Origin: DATBLE01 sp963837265
GTDB taxonomy: Bacteria > Actinomycetota > Thermoleophilia > Gaiellales > Gaiellaceae
Reading direction: 5' to 3'
DNA length: 64,000 nucleotides
Assembly (NCBI GenBank): GCA_963837265.1
Contig: CAWIMQ010000001.1
Location: 868,001 to 932,000 of the forward strand
The position numbers and the translations under genes are program-made. The notes under the pieces are model-generated. The model had not been told where the DNA came from. It saw only the letters and a list, made by a program, of their open reading frames with translations, and searched no databases. This document shows, one piece after another, positions 8,572 to 17,629 of the stretch (within the stretch, counting starts at the first letter, position 1; every line of letters starts with the position of its first letter).

Positions 8572-8592
8572 CCATTCTGCTCCGCAGAATGG
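8572..8592 (+). promoter_or_regulatory. hairpin in the livG-livF junction
   Basis: CCATTCTGC (8572-8580) pairs perfectly with GCAGAATGG (8584-8592) around a three-base loop. It lies just after the livG stop and just before the AGGA (8595-8598) that probably serves livF, and buries an upstream ATG at 8589. Could tune livF translation or mRNA stability. Confidence 0.5.
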
Positions 8593-8606
8593 TTAGGACC
8601 CCGGGC

Positions 8607-9326
8607 ATGAGCCCGGATGGGGACGCCCTCCTCCGGCTCGAGGCGATCGACACCTACTACGGGCCGATCCACATCCTCCAGGGCCTGAGCCTGGAGGTAC
8701 GCTCCGGCGAGCTCGTCTGCCTGCTCGGCGGCAACGCGTCCGGGAAGTCGACCACGCTGAAGACGATCCTCGGCATCGTCCAGCCGCGCCGGGGGCGCAT
8801 CCTGCTCGCCGGCGAGGACGTCACCGCGGCGCCGACCAGCCGGCGGATCGCGAAGGGGATCGCGATCGTCCCCGAGAACCGGCGGCTGTTCGCGCCGATG
8901 ACGGTGCTCGAGAACCTGCGGATGGGCGCGTACCTGACGGGCGGCGGGACCGCCGAGGACTTCGACCGCGTCTACGGCCTCTTTCCCCTGCTGCACGAGC
9001 GGCGCTCGCAGCTCGCGGGAACGCTGTCCGGCGGCGAGCAGCAGATGGTCGCGATGGCGCGGGCGCTGATGTCCAGGCCGAAGCTGATGCTGATGGACGA
9101 GCCCTCGATGGGCCTCGCTCCGGTCCTCGTCGAGCGGAACTTCGAGATCATCAAGGAGGTGCACGACTCCGGGGTCGCGATCCTCGTGGTGGAGCAGAAC
9201 GCGAACGTCTCGCTCTCGATCGCAGACCGCGGATACGTGCTCTCGACCGGCCGGCTCGTGCTCGAGGGCAAGGCGTCGGAGCTCCTCCGGCACGAGGACC
9301 TGCGCAGGGCCTACCTCGGCCGCTAG
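8607..9326 (+). CDS. livF: branched-chain amino-acid-type ABC ATPase, LivF
   Basis: A 239-residue ABC ATPase, the LivF partner of LivG. Walker A appears as GGNASGKST instead of the common GPNGAGKTT, signature LSGGEQQMVAMARAL, Walker B LMLMDEPSMGLAP, followed by the switch region VVEQNANVSL typical of LivF. I chose ATG 8607 because AGGA stands 8 bases upstream. An in-frame ATG at 8589 would add six residues but is locked inside the hairpin at 8572-8592. Last gene of the operon; hairpins follow directly. Confidence 0.9.
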   Translation: MSPDGDALLRLEAIDTYYGPIHILQGLSLEVRSGELVCLLGGNASGKSTTLKTILGIVQPRRGRILLAGEDVTAAPTSRRIAKGIAIVPENRRLFAPMTVLENLRMGAYLTGGGTAEDFDRVYGLFPLLHERRSQLAGTLSGGEQQMVAMARALMSRPKLMLMDEPSMGLAPVLVERNFEIIKEVHDSGVAILVVEQNANVSLSIADRGYVLSTGRLVLEGKASELLRHEDLRRAYLGR

Positions 9327-9340
9327 TAACCGGCCGCAGT

Positions 9341-9379
9341 CCGGGCGCTTTCGCGCCCGGCTGACTTCGGCCGGCCGAA
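9341..9379 (+). terminator. double hairpin ending the first liv operon
   Basis: CCGGGCGC (9341-9348) and GCGCCCGG (9353-9360) form an 8-bp stem with a TTTC loop, followed at once by the self-complementary TTCGGCCGGCCGAA (9366-9379). No U-tract. The remaining bases to 9447 show nothing recognisable. Confidence 0.6.
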
Positions 9380-9447
9380 ACCGTCCTGAGCCGCAGCCGC
9401 ACATGTCGGCCGCGGCGATCGGCGGGAGTCGTCGGTGTCCGGGCAGG

Positions 9448-9750
9448 TCAGCCGGAGACGGAATCGCGGAATGCGATCGCTTCCCCGGCGATCTGCGTCG
9501 CCTCCTCGATCGGGACGATCGGCGTGATCGCGAAGCGCAACCAGGGAACCCACGGGGCGGTCGTTCGCGCCACCGTCGCGGCGCTGTCCGCCTCGACGAT
9601 TGCGACGCCCCCGCTTCCGTCGACGAATCCGTAGAAGCCCTTGCTGAAATCGGCGCCGCCGGGCGGCTGCCACTGCGCGAAGACCGCGAGGGAGCGCTTC
9701 TCGCTCTCCTCGGACTGATCGGTGAACTCCCAGGTGACATGGAAGAGCAT
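9448..9750 (-). CDS. DUF3303 family protein
   Basis: A 100-residue protein matching the DUF3303 pattern: starts MLFHVTWEF, has QWQPPGGADF, GFYGFVDGSGGVAIVEAD and ends with AFRDSV. These are small ferredoxin-like-fold proteins, dimeric alpha/beta barrels by relationship, of unknown function and often free-standing. The ATG at 9750 is preceded by AAGGAGG at a good distance. It lies alone on the minus strand, divergent from the class V aminotransferase. No partner function can be read from the neighbourhood. Confidence 0.8.
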   Translation of the reverse strand: MLFHVTWEFTDQSEESEKRSLAVFAQWQPPGGADFSKGFYGFVDGSGGVAIVEADSAATVARTTAPWVPWLRFAITPIVPIEEATQIAGEAIAFRDSVSG

Positions 9751-9796
9751 CGTCGCCTCCTTGACGTTGGGCCCGGACCGTAACAGGGCGCGCGAC

Positions 9797-9802
9797 TAGG
9801 CT
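9797..9802 (+). promoter_or_regulatory. -10 element of the class V aminotransferase gene
   Basis: TAGGCT at 9797-9802, seven bases before the GTG at 9810; leaderless arrangement. No clear -35 box. Confidence 0.4.
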
Positions 9803-9809
9803 TGAGCTG

Positions 9810-10964
9810 GTGGCGCTGACCTCCCCCAGGGTGGGCACGGCGATCCGGGGCGAGTTCCCGATCCTCGCGCACACGACCTACCTGAACTCGTGCTCGCAGG
9901 GCGCTCTGTCGCAGCGGGTGCGCGCCGCGTACGAGGAATACCTGGCCGGCTGGGATGCGCACGGCGCCGAGTGGGCGCACTGGGTCGAGCGGGCCGAGGC
10001 TGCGCGGGCCGGGTTCGCGCGCCTCCTGCACGCAGATCCGGAGGAGGTCGCGGTGACGACGTCGGTCAGCCAGGGCGTGAGCGCGATCGTGTCCGCCCTC
10101 GACCTCGACGCGCGGCCGCGGATCGTGATCAGCGAGCACGAGTTTCCGACCGTCGGCCAGATCGCGCACGCGCAGGAGCTCCGCGGCGCCGAGGTCGTCC
10201 ACGTGCTCCCGGAACCCGACGGCTCGATCCCGCCGGAGCGCTTCGCCCAGGCGATCGACGAGCAGACGGCGCTCGTCTGCTGCACGACCGTCTCGTACAG
10301 GACCGGCCACCGCCACGACGTCGCGGAGGTCGCGCGGCTCGCGCACGAGGCCGGCGCCCTGTGCCTTGCCGACTCGTACCAGGCCCTCGGCGCGATCGAC
10401 TTCGACGCGCGACGGCTCGGAGTCGACTTCGCCACCGGCGGCACGGTCAAGTACCTGCTCGGCTCGCCCGGGCTCGGGTTTCTGTACGTCCGCCGTGAGC
10501 TGCTGCCGGCTCTGCTGCCGACCCAGACCGGCTGGTTCGCCGACGAGGACATCTTCCGGATGGACGTCTCCGACTACTCGCCCGCCGCCGACGCACGCCG
10601 CTTCGACTCCGGCACGCCGCCCGTGCCGAACATCTACGCCGGGCTCGCGGGGCTGACGTTGATCGAGCAGGCCGGCACGGCGGCGATCGAGGAGCACGTG
10701 GCCGGGCTGACCGCGGCCCTGATCGAGGGCCTGGACGAGCTGGGGGCGACGGTGGTCACGCCGCGCGACCCTGCGCGCCGCGGGCCGCTCGTATGCGTGC
10801 GCTCCGGAGACGTCGACACGCTCGTCGCAGCCCTCGGCGCCGAGCGGATCATCTGCTCGGAGCGCGACTCGAACCTGCGCGTCGCGCTTCACCTCTACAA
10901 CGTCGACGAGGACGTCGACCGGGTGCTCGACGCGCTCCGCTCCCGCCGGGAGCTCCTCGCCTGA
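9810..10964 (+). CDS. class V PLP-dependent aminotransferase
   Basis: A 384-residue fold-type I PLP enzyme of the class V group (cysteine desulfurase, kynureninase, isopenicillin N epimerase-like). The N-terminus YLNSCSQGALS is the substrate-binding segment; the PLP-contacting Asp is in LCLADSYQALGAID and the Schiff-base Lys in TGGTVKYLLGSPG. The glycine-rich end of that motif and absence of a mobile Cys loop argue against a true NifS/IscS. No Shine-Dalgarno precedes the GTG at 9810, but a TAGGCT -10 box does. It stands before the molybdenum hydroxylase genes, separated by about 75 bases with a separate promoter, so a joint pathway is possible but unproven. Confidence 0.8.
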   Translation: MALTSPRVGTAIRGEFPILAHTTYLNSCSQGALSQRVRAAYEEYLAGWDAHGAEWAHWVERAEAARAGFARLLHADPEEVAVTTSVSQGVSAIVSALDLDARPRIVISEHEFPTVGQIAHAQELRGAEVVHVLPEPDGSIPPERFAQAIDEQTALVCCTTVSYRTGHRHDVAEVARLAHEAGALCLADSYQALGAIDFDARRLGVDFATGGTVKYLLGSPGLGFLYVRRELLPALLPTQTGWFADEDIFRMDVSDYSPAADARRFDSGTPPVPNIYAGLAGLTLIEQAGTAAIEEHVAGLTAALIEGLDELGATVVTPRDPARRGPLVCVRSGDVDTLVAALGAERIICSERDSNLRVALHLYNVDEDVDRVLDALRSRRELLA

Positions 10965-11027
10965 GAGAGCCCGGGCGAAACCCGTCACGGAATCGGCGCA
11001 GACCGATCCGGCCTCTGCGGCAGGGGT

Positions 11028-11033
11028 TAGACT
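11028..11033 (+). promoter_or_regulatory. -10 element of the molybdenum hydroxylase operon
   Basis: TAGACT at 11028-11033, six bases before the GTG at 11040; leaderless arrangement as elsewhere in the window. Confidence 0.4.
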
Positions 11034-11039
11034 CGCCGC

Positions 11040-11840
11040 GTGCTGCTTCGCGAGCTCGACTATGCGCGTCCCGGGTCGGTCGAAGAGGCGGTGGGGCTTC
11101 TCGCTGCCCGCGAGGATGCCCGTGCGCTCGCCGGCGGGCAGAGCCTCGTGAACGTGATGAAGACGCGTGTGGCCTCGCCGGAGCTCGTCGTCGACCTGAA
11201 CGGAATCGACGGGCTGCGCGGGATCAGGGACGCCGGCGGCATGCTCGAGATCGGCGCGATGACCACCTACGCCGCGATCGTCGACTCGCCTGAGGTCGCC
11301 GCCGCCAGGCCGATCCTGGCCGAGGTCGCGCGGACCATCGCCGACGTCCAGGTCCGCAACCGCGGGACGATCGGAGGAAACGTCTGCTCGAACGACCCGA
11401 CGAACCACTTCCCACCACTCCTCGCCGCGCTCGGCGCCGAGCTGACGATCGCCGGCCTCGACGGCAAGCGGACCGTGAACACCGAGGAGTTCTTCGAGGG
11501 CGTCTACATGACCGCGGTGCAGCCGGGCGAGCTCCTCATCGGCATCGGCATTCCGGCGAAGGGTGACGCTCGCGACGGTTGGGCCTCGGTGACCCTCGGG
11601 AAGGAGGGCACCGGCATCGTCAACGTCGCCGCGACGGTCGCGAGCGGAACGGCCCGGATTGCGATCGGCTGCGTTGCGGCCACCCCGGTCGTCGTCGTGA
11701 CCAGCGCCGACGAGACAGCGGTCGTCGACGCCGTGCGGAGCGCCGAGCTCGATCCGCCGGCCGACGTCCATGCCTCCGCCGACTACCGGCGCCACCTCGC
11801 CGAGGTGCTCGCCGCCCGCGCCGTGAGGGTCGCCGCGTGA
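11040..11840 (+). CDS. molybdenum hydroxylase FAD-binding subunit (CoxM-like)
   Basis: A 266-residue medium subunit of the xanthine dehydrogenase/CO dehydrogenase family. The FAD pyrophosphate loop AGGQSL is at 31-36 and the second FAD motif is RNRGTIGGNVCSNDP near 102-116. It passes electrons from the [2Fe-2S] subunit to FAD and onward to NAD or quinone. Order M-S-L, with a GTGA overlap into the iron-sulfur gene, is that of cox-type operons. The physiological substrate depends on the large subunit. Confidence 0.88.
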   Translation: MLLRELDYARPGSVEEAVGLLAAREDARALAGGQSLVNVMKTRVASPELVVDLNGIDGLRGIRDAGGMLEIGAMTTYAAIVDSPEVAAARPILAEVARTIADVQVRNRGTIGGNVCSNDPTNHFPPLLAALGAELTIAGLDGKRTVNTEEFFEGVYMTAVQPGELLIGIGIPAKGDARDGWASVTLGKEGTGIVNVAATVASGTARIAIGCVAATPVVVVTSADETAVVDAVRSAELDPPADVHASADYRRHLAEVLAARAVRVAA

Positions 11841-12304
11841 GCAGCCACAGGATCGACATCTCGGTCAACGGCGAGCGTTACGAGCGGGAGGTGGAGGCGA
11901 GGAAGCTCCTGGTCCACTTCCTGCGGGACGACCTCAGCCTCACGGGAACCCATGTCGGCTGCGACACCGGCAACTGCGGCGCCTGCACCATCCTCCTCGA
12001 CGGCGTCGCGGTGAAGAGCTGCATGGTGCTCGCGCCGCAGGCCGACGGCGCGGAGATCACCACCGTCGAGGGGCTCGCGTCCGACGGCGAGCTGACGCTG
12101 CTCCAGCGGGCGTTCTCCGAGCACCACGGCCTTCAGTGCGGCTACTGCACGCCGGGCTTGCTCCTGAGCGCGACCTACCTCCTCTCCCACACCCCGGAGC
12201 CGACCGAGGAGGAGATCCGGCGCGGCATCCAGGGCAACATCTGCCGCTGCACCGGCTACGTCAATATCGTCAAGGCCATTCAGGCGGTCCAGGGACGTCC
12301 GTAA
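11837..12304 (+). CDS. molybdenum hydroxylase [2Fe-2S] subunit (CoxS-like)
   Basis: A 155-residue small subunit with both clusters intact. The N-terminal plant-type ferredoxin cluster uses Cys42, 47, 50 and 62 (GCDTGNCGACTILLDG). The C-terminal helical domain has Cys101, 104, 136 and 138 (CGYCTPG and NICRCTGY). It moves electrons from the molybdenum centre to the FAD subunit. The GTG at 11837 overlaps the TGA of the previous gene. A 39-base gap follows before the large subunit and contains a short inverted repeat, ACAGTC at 12323-12328 and GACTGT at 12340-12345, which reaches into the next start codon. Confidence 0.92.
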   Translation: MSSHRIDISVNGERYEREVEARKLLVHFLRDDLSLTGTHVGCDTGNCGACTILLDGVAVKSCMVLAPQADGAEITTVEGLASDGELTLLQRAFSEHHGLQCGYCTPGLLLSATYLLSHTPEPTEEEIRRGIQGNICRCTGYVNIVKAIQAVQGRP

Positions 12305-12343
12305 CGGCCGGACACCCAGAGGACAGTCCCCTGTGACGAGACT

Positions 12344-14818
12344 GTGACCGAGACTGCCCTCACGCCCACCGAGCTCGAAGTCGGCTACGCCGGCAAGAGC
12401 ATCCCGCGCAAGGAGGACGGCCGGCTCGTCCAGGGCCAGGGCGTCTTCGCCGACGACGTCAAGCGGCACGGGATGGGCTACCTCCACTTCGTCCGCTCGC
12501 CGTACGCGCACGCGAAGATCCTCTCGGTGGACGTCTCGGCCGCCGAAGCCCTCGAGGGCGTCTACGGCACGCTCACTCCGGACGAGGTCGTCGAGCTCAC
12601 AGATCCGTTCTTCGAGCTGTCGACGCCGCCCGGCAGCCAGATCAAGGACTATGCGCTCGCGGTCGGCCGCGTCCGCCACATCGGCGAGCCGGTCGTCGCC
12701 GTGGTCGCCGAGACGCGGGAGCTCGCCCGCGACGCAGCCGATCTGGTCGAGGTCGAGTACGAGCCGCTGGACGTGCTCGTCGATGCGCGGCGAGCTCAGG
12801 ACGACGGCGCCCCCGTCCTCCACGAGGACGCGGGTACGAACGTCGTGTGGTCGGGAACCTTCGACTGGGGGGATGTGGACGGTGCCCTCAAGGCCGCCGA
12901 CCGGGTGGTGAAGATCAAGGAGCTCCACTTCGACCGGTTCTCCTCGACGCCGCTCGAGTGTTCTGCCGCGCTCGTCGAGTACGACCGCGGAACGGGTCAG
13001 TTCACCCTCCACTGCAACCATCAGATGCCCGGCGTCGCCGCCATCTGGATGGGACCGGCGCTGCGGGTACCGCTCGACAAGCTCCGCTTCGTCACCCAGG
13101 ACATCGGCGGGGCGTTCGGCAACAAGATCACCCTTCACCCGCAGTTGACCGCGTGCTGCCTGCTCGCGCGCAAGCTCAGGCGGCCGATCCAGTGGACGGA
13201 ATGGCGGACGGATCAGCACACCTCGAACGCACACGGCAACGAACGCTGGTTCCACGAGATCGAGGTGGCGGTGCAGAGCGACGGCACGATGCTCGGCTTC
13301 AAGGTGAGGGCGATCGACGACTGCGGCGCGTTCCCGCGCTACGAGCCTCTCGGCTGCATCATCTGGGCGCAGGTCACGCCGGGTCTCTACCGATGGAGGA
13401 ACATCCGCGTCGACTTCACGCAGGTGGTGACGAACAAGTCGCCGGTGGCGCCGAACCGCGGGTACTCGCGGATGCAGCAGCTCTGGCTGACCGAGCGGAT
13501 CTGCGACATCGTCGCCCACGAGCTCGGGCTCGACGCCGTCGAGGTACGCAAGCGCAACTACGTCCGCTCGGACGAGATGCCGTACGAGACGCCCAACGGC
13601 TGCGTCTACGACTCCGGCGACTACGCCCGCTGTCTGGACATCGCTCTCGAGCTGATCGACTACGAGGGCGCGCGGGCCAGGCAGGACCGGCAAGGCCAGG
13701 CGGCGGGCAACGGGAAGCTGCTCGGAATCGGGATCGGCTCGACGCTCGACTCGGGCACGAACAACTTCGGCCAGTCGATGCTGCTCAACCCGGAGCTCCA
13801 GTTCTCGGGGAACAACGAGGTGGCGACGATCAAGCTGGACATCTTCGGCGAGATCGTGCTCACGCTCGGGACGGTGCCGCAAGGCCAGGGCCACGAGACG
13901 GTCGCCTCGCAGGTCGCCGCCGACATCCTCGGCGTGTCGCCCGACCAGATTCACGTGCGGCCGGGCCACGACTCGTACTGGAACTCACACGCCGGCTTCT
14001 CCGGCACGTACGCGAGCCAGTTCGCCGTCACCGGCCTGGAGGCCGTGAAGGGCGCGACCGAGAAGCTGTCGCACGAGATCCGCCGGCTTGCAGGCGCGGT
14101 GCTCGGCGGCGCCGATCCGGACGACCTCGTCCTCGAGGGCGGCTTCGCCAAGCGGAAGGACGACCCGGAGGCGGCGCTGCCCTTCATGGCCTGCGGTGCG
14201 ATCGTGAACGCGAACAACGCGGTCCTGCCGCCGGACGCCCGCGACGTGACGCTGAACTGCCGCTACGTCTACGTCCCGCCGTTCACGCTGCCCGATACGG
14301 AGAAGAAGTTCGGCAACCTGACGCTGACCTACGCGACTCAGATCCATGCCTGCGTGGTCGAGATCGACCCCGAGACCGGCGAGGTCGAGATCGTCGACTA
14401 CGCCGCCGTGGACGACTGCGGGATCCGCATCCACCCGCAGATCGTGGAAGGCCAGGTTCACGGCGCCGCCGTCCACGGGATCGGCGCGGCGCTGCACGAG
14501 ACGTTCGCGTACGACGAGTACGGCCAGCTCCTGACCGCGAACTTCTACGACTACCACGTTCCTCATGCGCTCGACCTGCCCGAGATCAAGACCGGGCACA
14601 TCGAGAGCCCGTCTCCGTTCTCGTCGCTCGGAACGAAGGGGATGGGCGAGGGCGGAGGCGCGGCGATCCACGCGATCTGCGCCGCGATCCAGGATGCGCT
14701 CCGCCACGCCGGGAAACCGGCCGTGGTCGGTGACTCGCACAACCCGCCGGAGCGCGTCTGGAGGATGCTGCGCTCGCCGGAGGAGACGGCCGTGCTCGCC
14801 GAGGTGATCCAGCAGTGA
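12344..14818 (+). CDS. molybdenum hydroxylase large (catalytic) subunit
   Basis: An 824-residue molybdopterin-binding subunit of the xanthine oxidase family. The small N-terminal domain begins with GKSIPRKEDGRLVQGQGVFADD; QDIGGAFGNK and later GQGHETV and GTKGMGEGGGAAIH are cofactor-binding motifs, the last holding the catalytic Glu. The loop that is AYxCSFR in true form I CO dehydrogenase and RGAGR-like in many hydroxylases reads APNRGYSRMQQ here, so the protein is neither form I CODH nor an ordinary form II enzyme. It probably hydroxylates an aromatic, purine-like or aldehyde substrate. Start is GTG at 12344; the end overlaps CoxG (GTGA). Confidence 0.88.
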   Translation: MTETALTPTELEVGYAGKSIPRKEDGRLVQGQGVFADDVKRHGMGYLHFVRSPYAHAKILSVDVSAAEALEGVYGTLTPDEVVELTDPFFELSTPPGSQIKDYALAVGRVRHIGEPVVAVVAETRELARDAADLVEVEYEPLDVLVDARRAQDDGAPVLHEDAGTNVVWSGTFDWGDVDGALKAADRVVKIKELHFDRFSSTPLECSAALVEYDRGTGQFTLHCNHQMPGVAAIWMGPALRVPLDKLRFVTQDIGGAFGNKITLHPQLTACCLLARKLRRPIQWTEWRTDQHTSNAHGNERWFHEIEVAVQSDGTMLGFKVRAIDDCGAFPRYEPLGCIIWAQVTPGLYRWRNIRVDFTQVVTNKSPVAPNRGYSRMQQLWLTERICDIVAHELGLDAVEVRKRNYVRSDEMPYETPNGCVYDSGDYARCLDIALELIDYEGARARQDRQGQAAGNGKLLGIGIGSTLDSGTNNFGQSMLLNPELQFSGNNEVATIKLDIFGEIVLTLGTVPQGQGHETVASQVAADILGVSPDQIHVRPGHDSYWNSHAGFSGTYASQFAVTGLEAVKGATEKLSHEIRRLAGAVLGGADPDDLVLEGGFAKRKDDPEAALPFMACGAIVNANNAVLPPDARDVTLNCRYVYVPPFTLPDTEKKFGNLTLTYATQIHACVVEIDPETGEVEIVDYAAVDDCGIRIHPQIVEGQVHGAAVHGIGAALHETFAYDEYGQLLTANFYDYHVPHALDLPEIKTGHIESPSPFSSLGTKGMGEGGGAAIHAICAAIQDALRHAGKPAVVGDSHNPPERVWRMLRSPEETAVLAEVIQQ

Positions 14819-15264
14819 GAGTCGAGGGGACGAGGGAGTTCGACGCTCCGGCACAGCTCGTCTGGGACGTGCTCAACGACCCGTCGAAGATGGCGAAGCT
14901 GCTTCCCGGCGTGGAGAGCTTCGAGATCCAGGACGAGCGGCACTGGCGGGCGGCGGTCAAGATCCCGCTCGGGATGGGCGGCCTGAAGCTGAAGTTCGAC
15001 TTCGAGAAGGTCGAGGAACGGCCGATCGAGTACGCGAAGCTCTCCTCGAAGGGCCAGGGCGTGGGGGCGATCGTCGCCATGGACACCTCGTTCCACCTCG
15101 CTCCGGACGGCGACAGGACGAGCATGCGCTGGGAAGCCGAGGTCCGCGTCGCCGGCCCGATCGGCTCGATGGGCCAGCGCGTGTTCCAGCCGATCGTCAA
15201 CCAGCAGGTCGGAAACGTGCTGAACGCGCTGGCGGCGCAGGTCGCCGAGTCGAAGAGCGCGTAG
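14815..15264 (+). CDS. CoxG-like SRPBCC protein
   Basis: A 149-residue START/SRPBCC-fold protein of the CO dehydrogenase subunit G family: starts with the typical EGTREFDAPAQLVWDVLNDP and LLPGVESFE. Such proteins sit with molybdenum hydroxylases and have been linked to membrane attachment, carrier roles and cofactor insertion. The common C-terminal membrane anchor of longer CoxG proteins is missing, so this form should be soluble. GTG at 14815 overlaps the large-subunit TGA by four bases. Last gene of this operon. Confidence 0.85.
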   Translation: MRVEGTREFDAPAQLVWDVLNDPSKMAKLLPGVESFEIQDERHWRAAVKIPLGMGGLKLKFDFEKVEERPIEYAKLSSKGQGVGAIVAMDTSFHLAPDGDRTSMRWEAEVRVAGPIGSMGQRVFQPIVNQQVGNVLNALAAQVAESKSA

Positions 15265-15279
15265 CTCACGCCCGCCGCG

Positions 15280-15317
15280 GCACCGCGCCGGCCGAACAAC
15301 GTGCAAGCCGGCGTGCT
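15280..15317. terminator. hairpin between convergent operons
   Basis: CGCCGGC (15286-15292) pairs with GCCGGCG (15307-15313) around a 14-base loop, with partial flanking complementarity. It lies between the convergent coxG-like gene and the sugar ABC ATPase gene, so it may serve both. No U-tract. Confidence 0.3.
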
Positions 15318-15348
15318 GACGCTCCCCGACGGGCGTGGCAGGGCGAGG

Positions 15349-16512
<1,164 letters not shown>

Positions 16513-16556
16513 CCCGGTGGCCCTTCTGTGTGGAGCTGCGCCTTGACCGCGGCCGA

Positions 16557-16585
16557 ATGTTATGGCATGGTCGCGCTGCTGTAAA
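16557..16585 (-). promoter_or_regulatory. promoter of the sugar ABC ATPase gene
   Basis: Read on the minus strand: TTTACA (16585-16580), 17-base spacer, TAACAT (16562-16557). The -35 hexamer lies inside the first LacI-type operator, an arrangement that would give direct repression. Confidence 0.5.
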
Positions 16586-16606
16586 CGTTCTCTGCAATCG
16601 ATTTCC
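16580..16606. promoter_or_regulatory. two adjacent LacI-family operators
   Basis: TGTAAACGTTCTCT (16580-16593) and TGCAATCGATTTCC (16593-16606) each match the LacI-family pattern TGnAAnCGnTTnCA well on the left and centre and less well on the right. The central CG pairs are 13 bases apart. They fill the gap between the divergent ABC ATPase and LacI genes. Confidence 0.5.
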
Positions 16607-16609
16607 AAC

Positions 16610-17629
16610 GTGGCGCGGCAGAGCATCGATACCCCCACGCTCGAGACGGTGGCGCAGCTCGCGAATGTGTCGGTGGCATCCGCGTCGCGCGCGCTCAACG
16701 GCATTCGCACGAATCCCGACACGCTGGCGAGGGTGACCGCCGCCGCCGAGGCGATCGGGTACGCGCCGAACGCGGCCGCCCGCAGCCTGCGCTCGCGCCG
16801 GACCGGGCAGATCGGCTTCGCGATGCCGGACATCGCCAACCCGGTCTACGCGACGATGGCGCAGTCGATCCAGCAGGTTGCCCGGAAGCGTGGCTGCCGG
16901 CTGATGCTGCACTCGACCGAGGGTGACGTCGAGGACGAGCTGGCGCTTCTCCGCGATCTGAAGCAGCGATACGTCGACGGGCTGATCCTGTGCACGCTCA
17001 GCTTCACCGACGCCCATGTCGCGGCTCTGGCACAGGCCGCGGTCCCTGTCACCCTGATCGGCCGGCCGTCGACGCCCGTGCCGGTGGACACCGTGCGCGC
17101 GAACTCGCGCCGCGGAGCGGCCGACGCGGTCCGCCATCTGCACGGGGTCGGCCGCCGGCGGATCGCGTTCATCAACGGCCCGGTGGAGACGGTCCCAGGG
17201 CGGGCGCGCCGGCTCGGCTATCTCGACGGCGTCAGGGCGTGCGGGCTCGAGCGCGACGACCAGCTCGCCGAGGTCGCCTCGGACTTCACGCTCGAGCCGG
17301 GCCGCCGGGCCGCAGAGCGCCTCCTCGCGCGAACACGTCCGGACGCCGTCCTGTGCGCCAACGACCTGCTCGCACTCGGCACGCTCGCAGCTCTGCAATC
17401 CGTCGGGCTCACGACCCCGGCCGATGTCGCCGTCGTCGGGATGGACGACACGAGCTTCGCAGCGGTCAGCTCTCCGCCGCTCACGTCGGTCGACCTGGGC
17501 TCGGCGGAGCGCGCGCGCATCGCGGCCGAGCTGTTGCTCGAGCGGATCGCTCGCCCGGGCCGGCGAATCCGGACGGTAGGGGTGCAGCCGCGCCTCGTCG
17601 TTCGGGCCTCGTGCGGAGCAGCCGCGTGA
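16610..17629 (+). CDS. LacI-family transcriptional regulator
   Basis: A 339-residue repressor: N-terminal helix-turn-helix TLETVAQLANVSVASASRALNG, hinge helix with AARSLRSRRTGQIG, then a periplasmic-binding-fold effector domain (FAMPDIANPVYATM, DAVLCANDLLALG, VVGMDDTSFA). The GTG at 16610 is preferred over the ATG at 16562, because the latter would put the operators within the coding region and add 16 residues before the usual start. The stop overlaps the first permease start (GTGA), so regulator and transporter are one transcript and should be autoregulated through the operators at 16580-16606. The effector is presumably the imported sugar or its breakdown product. Confidence 0.88.
   Translation: MARQSIDTPTLETVAQLANVSVASASRALNGIRTNPDTLARVTAAAEAIGYAPNAAARSLRSRRTGQIGFAMPDIANPVYATMAQSIQQVARKRGCRLMLHSTEGDVEDELALLRDLKQRYVDGLILCTLSFTDAHVAALAQAAVPVTLIGRPSTPVPVDTVRANSRRGAADAVRHLHGVGRRRIAFINGPVETVPGRARRLGYLDGVRACGLERDDQLAEVASDFTLEPGRRAAERLLARTRPDAVLCANDLLALGTLAALQSVGLTTPADVAVVGMDDTSFAAVSSPPLTSVDLGSAERARIAAELLLERIARPGRRIRTVGVQPRLVVRASCGAAA

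Noticed and set aside
8478..11795. Very long open frame on the minus strand (over 1100 codons)
   Set aside because: It lies antisense to livF and the class V aminotransferase, is Arg/Asp/Gly-rich and has no recognisable motif; long antisense frames are expected at this GC content.
11040..15264. CO dehydrogenase (cox) operon
   Set aside because: Gene order and CoxG fit, but the large subunit lacks the AYxCSFR active-site loop of form I CO dehydrogenase, so CO oxidation is not supported.
16562..16609. ATG 16562 as start of the LacI gene
   Set aside because: It would add 16 untypical residues and place both operators and the divergent -10 region inside the gene; GTG 16610 starts just before the helix-turn-helix.
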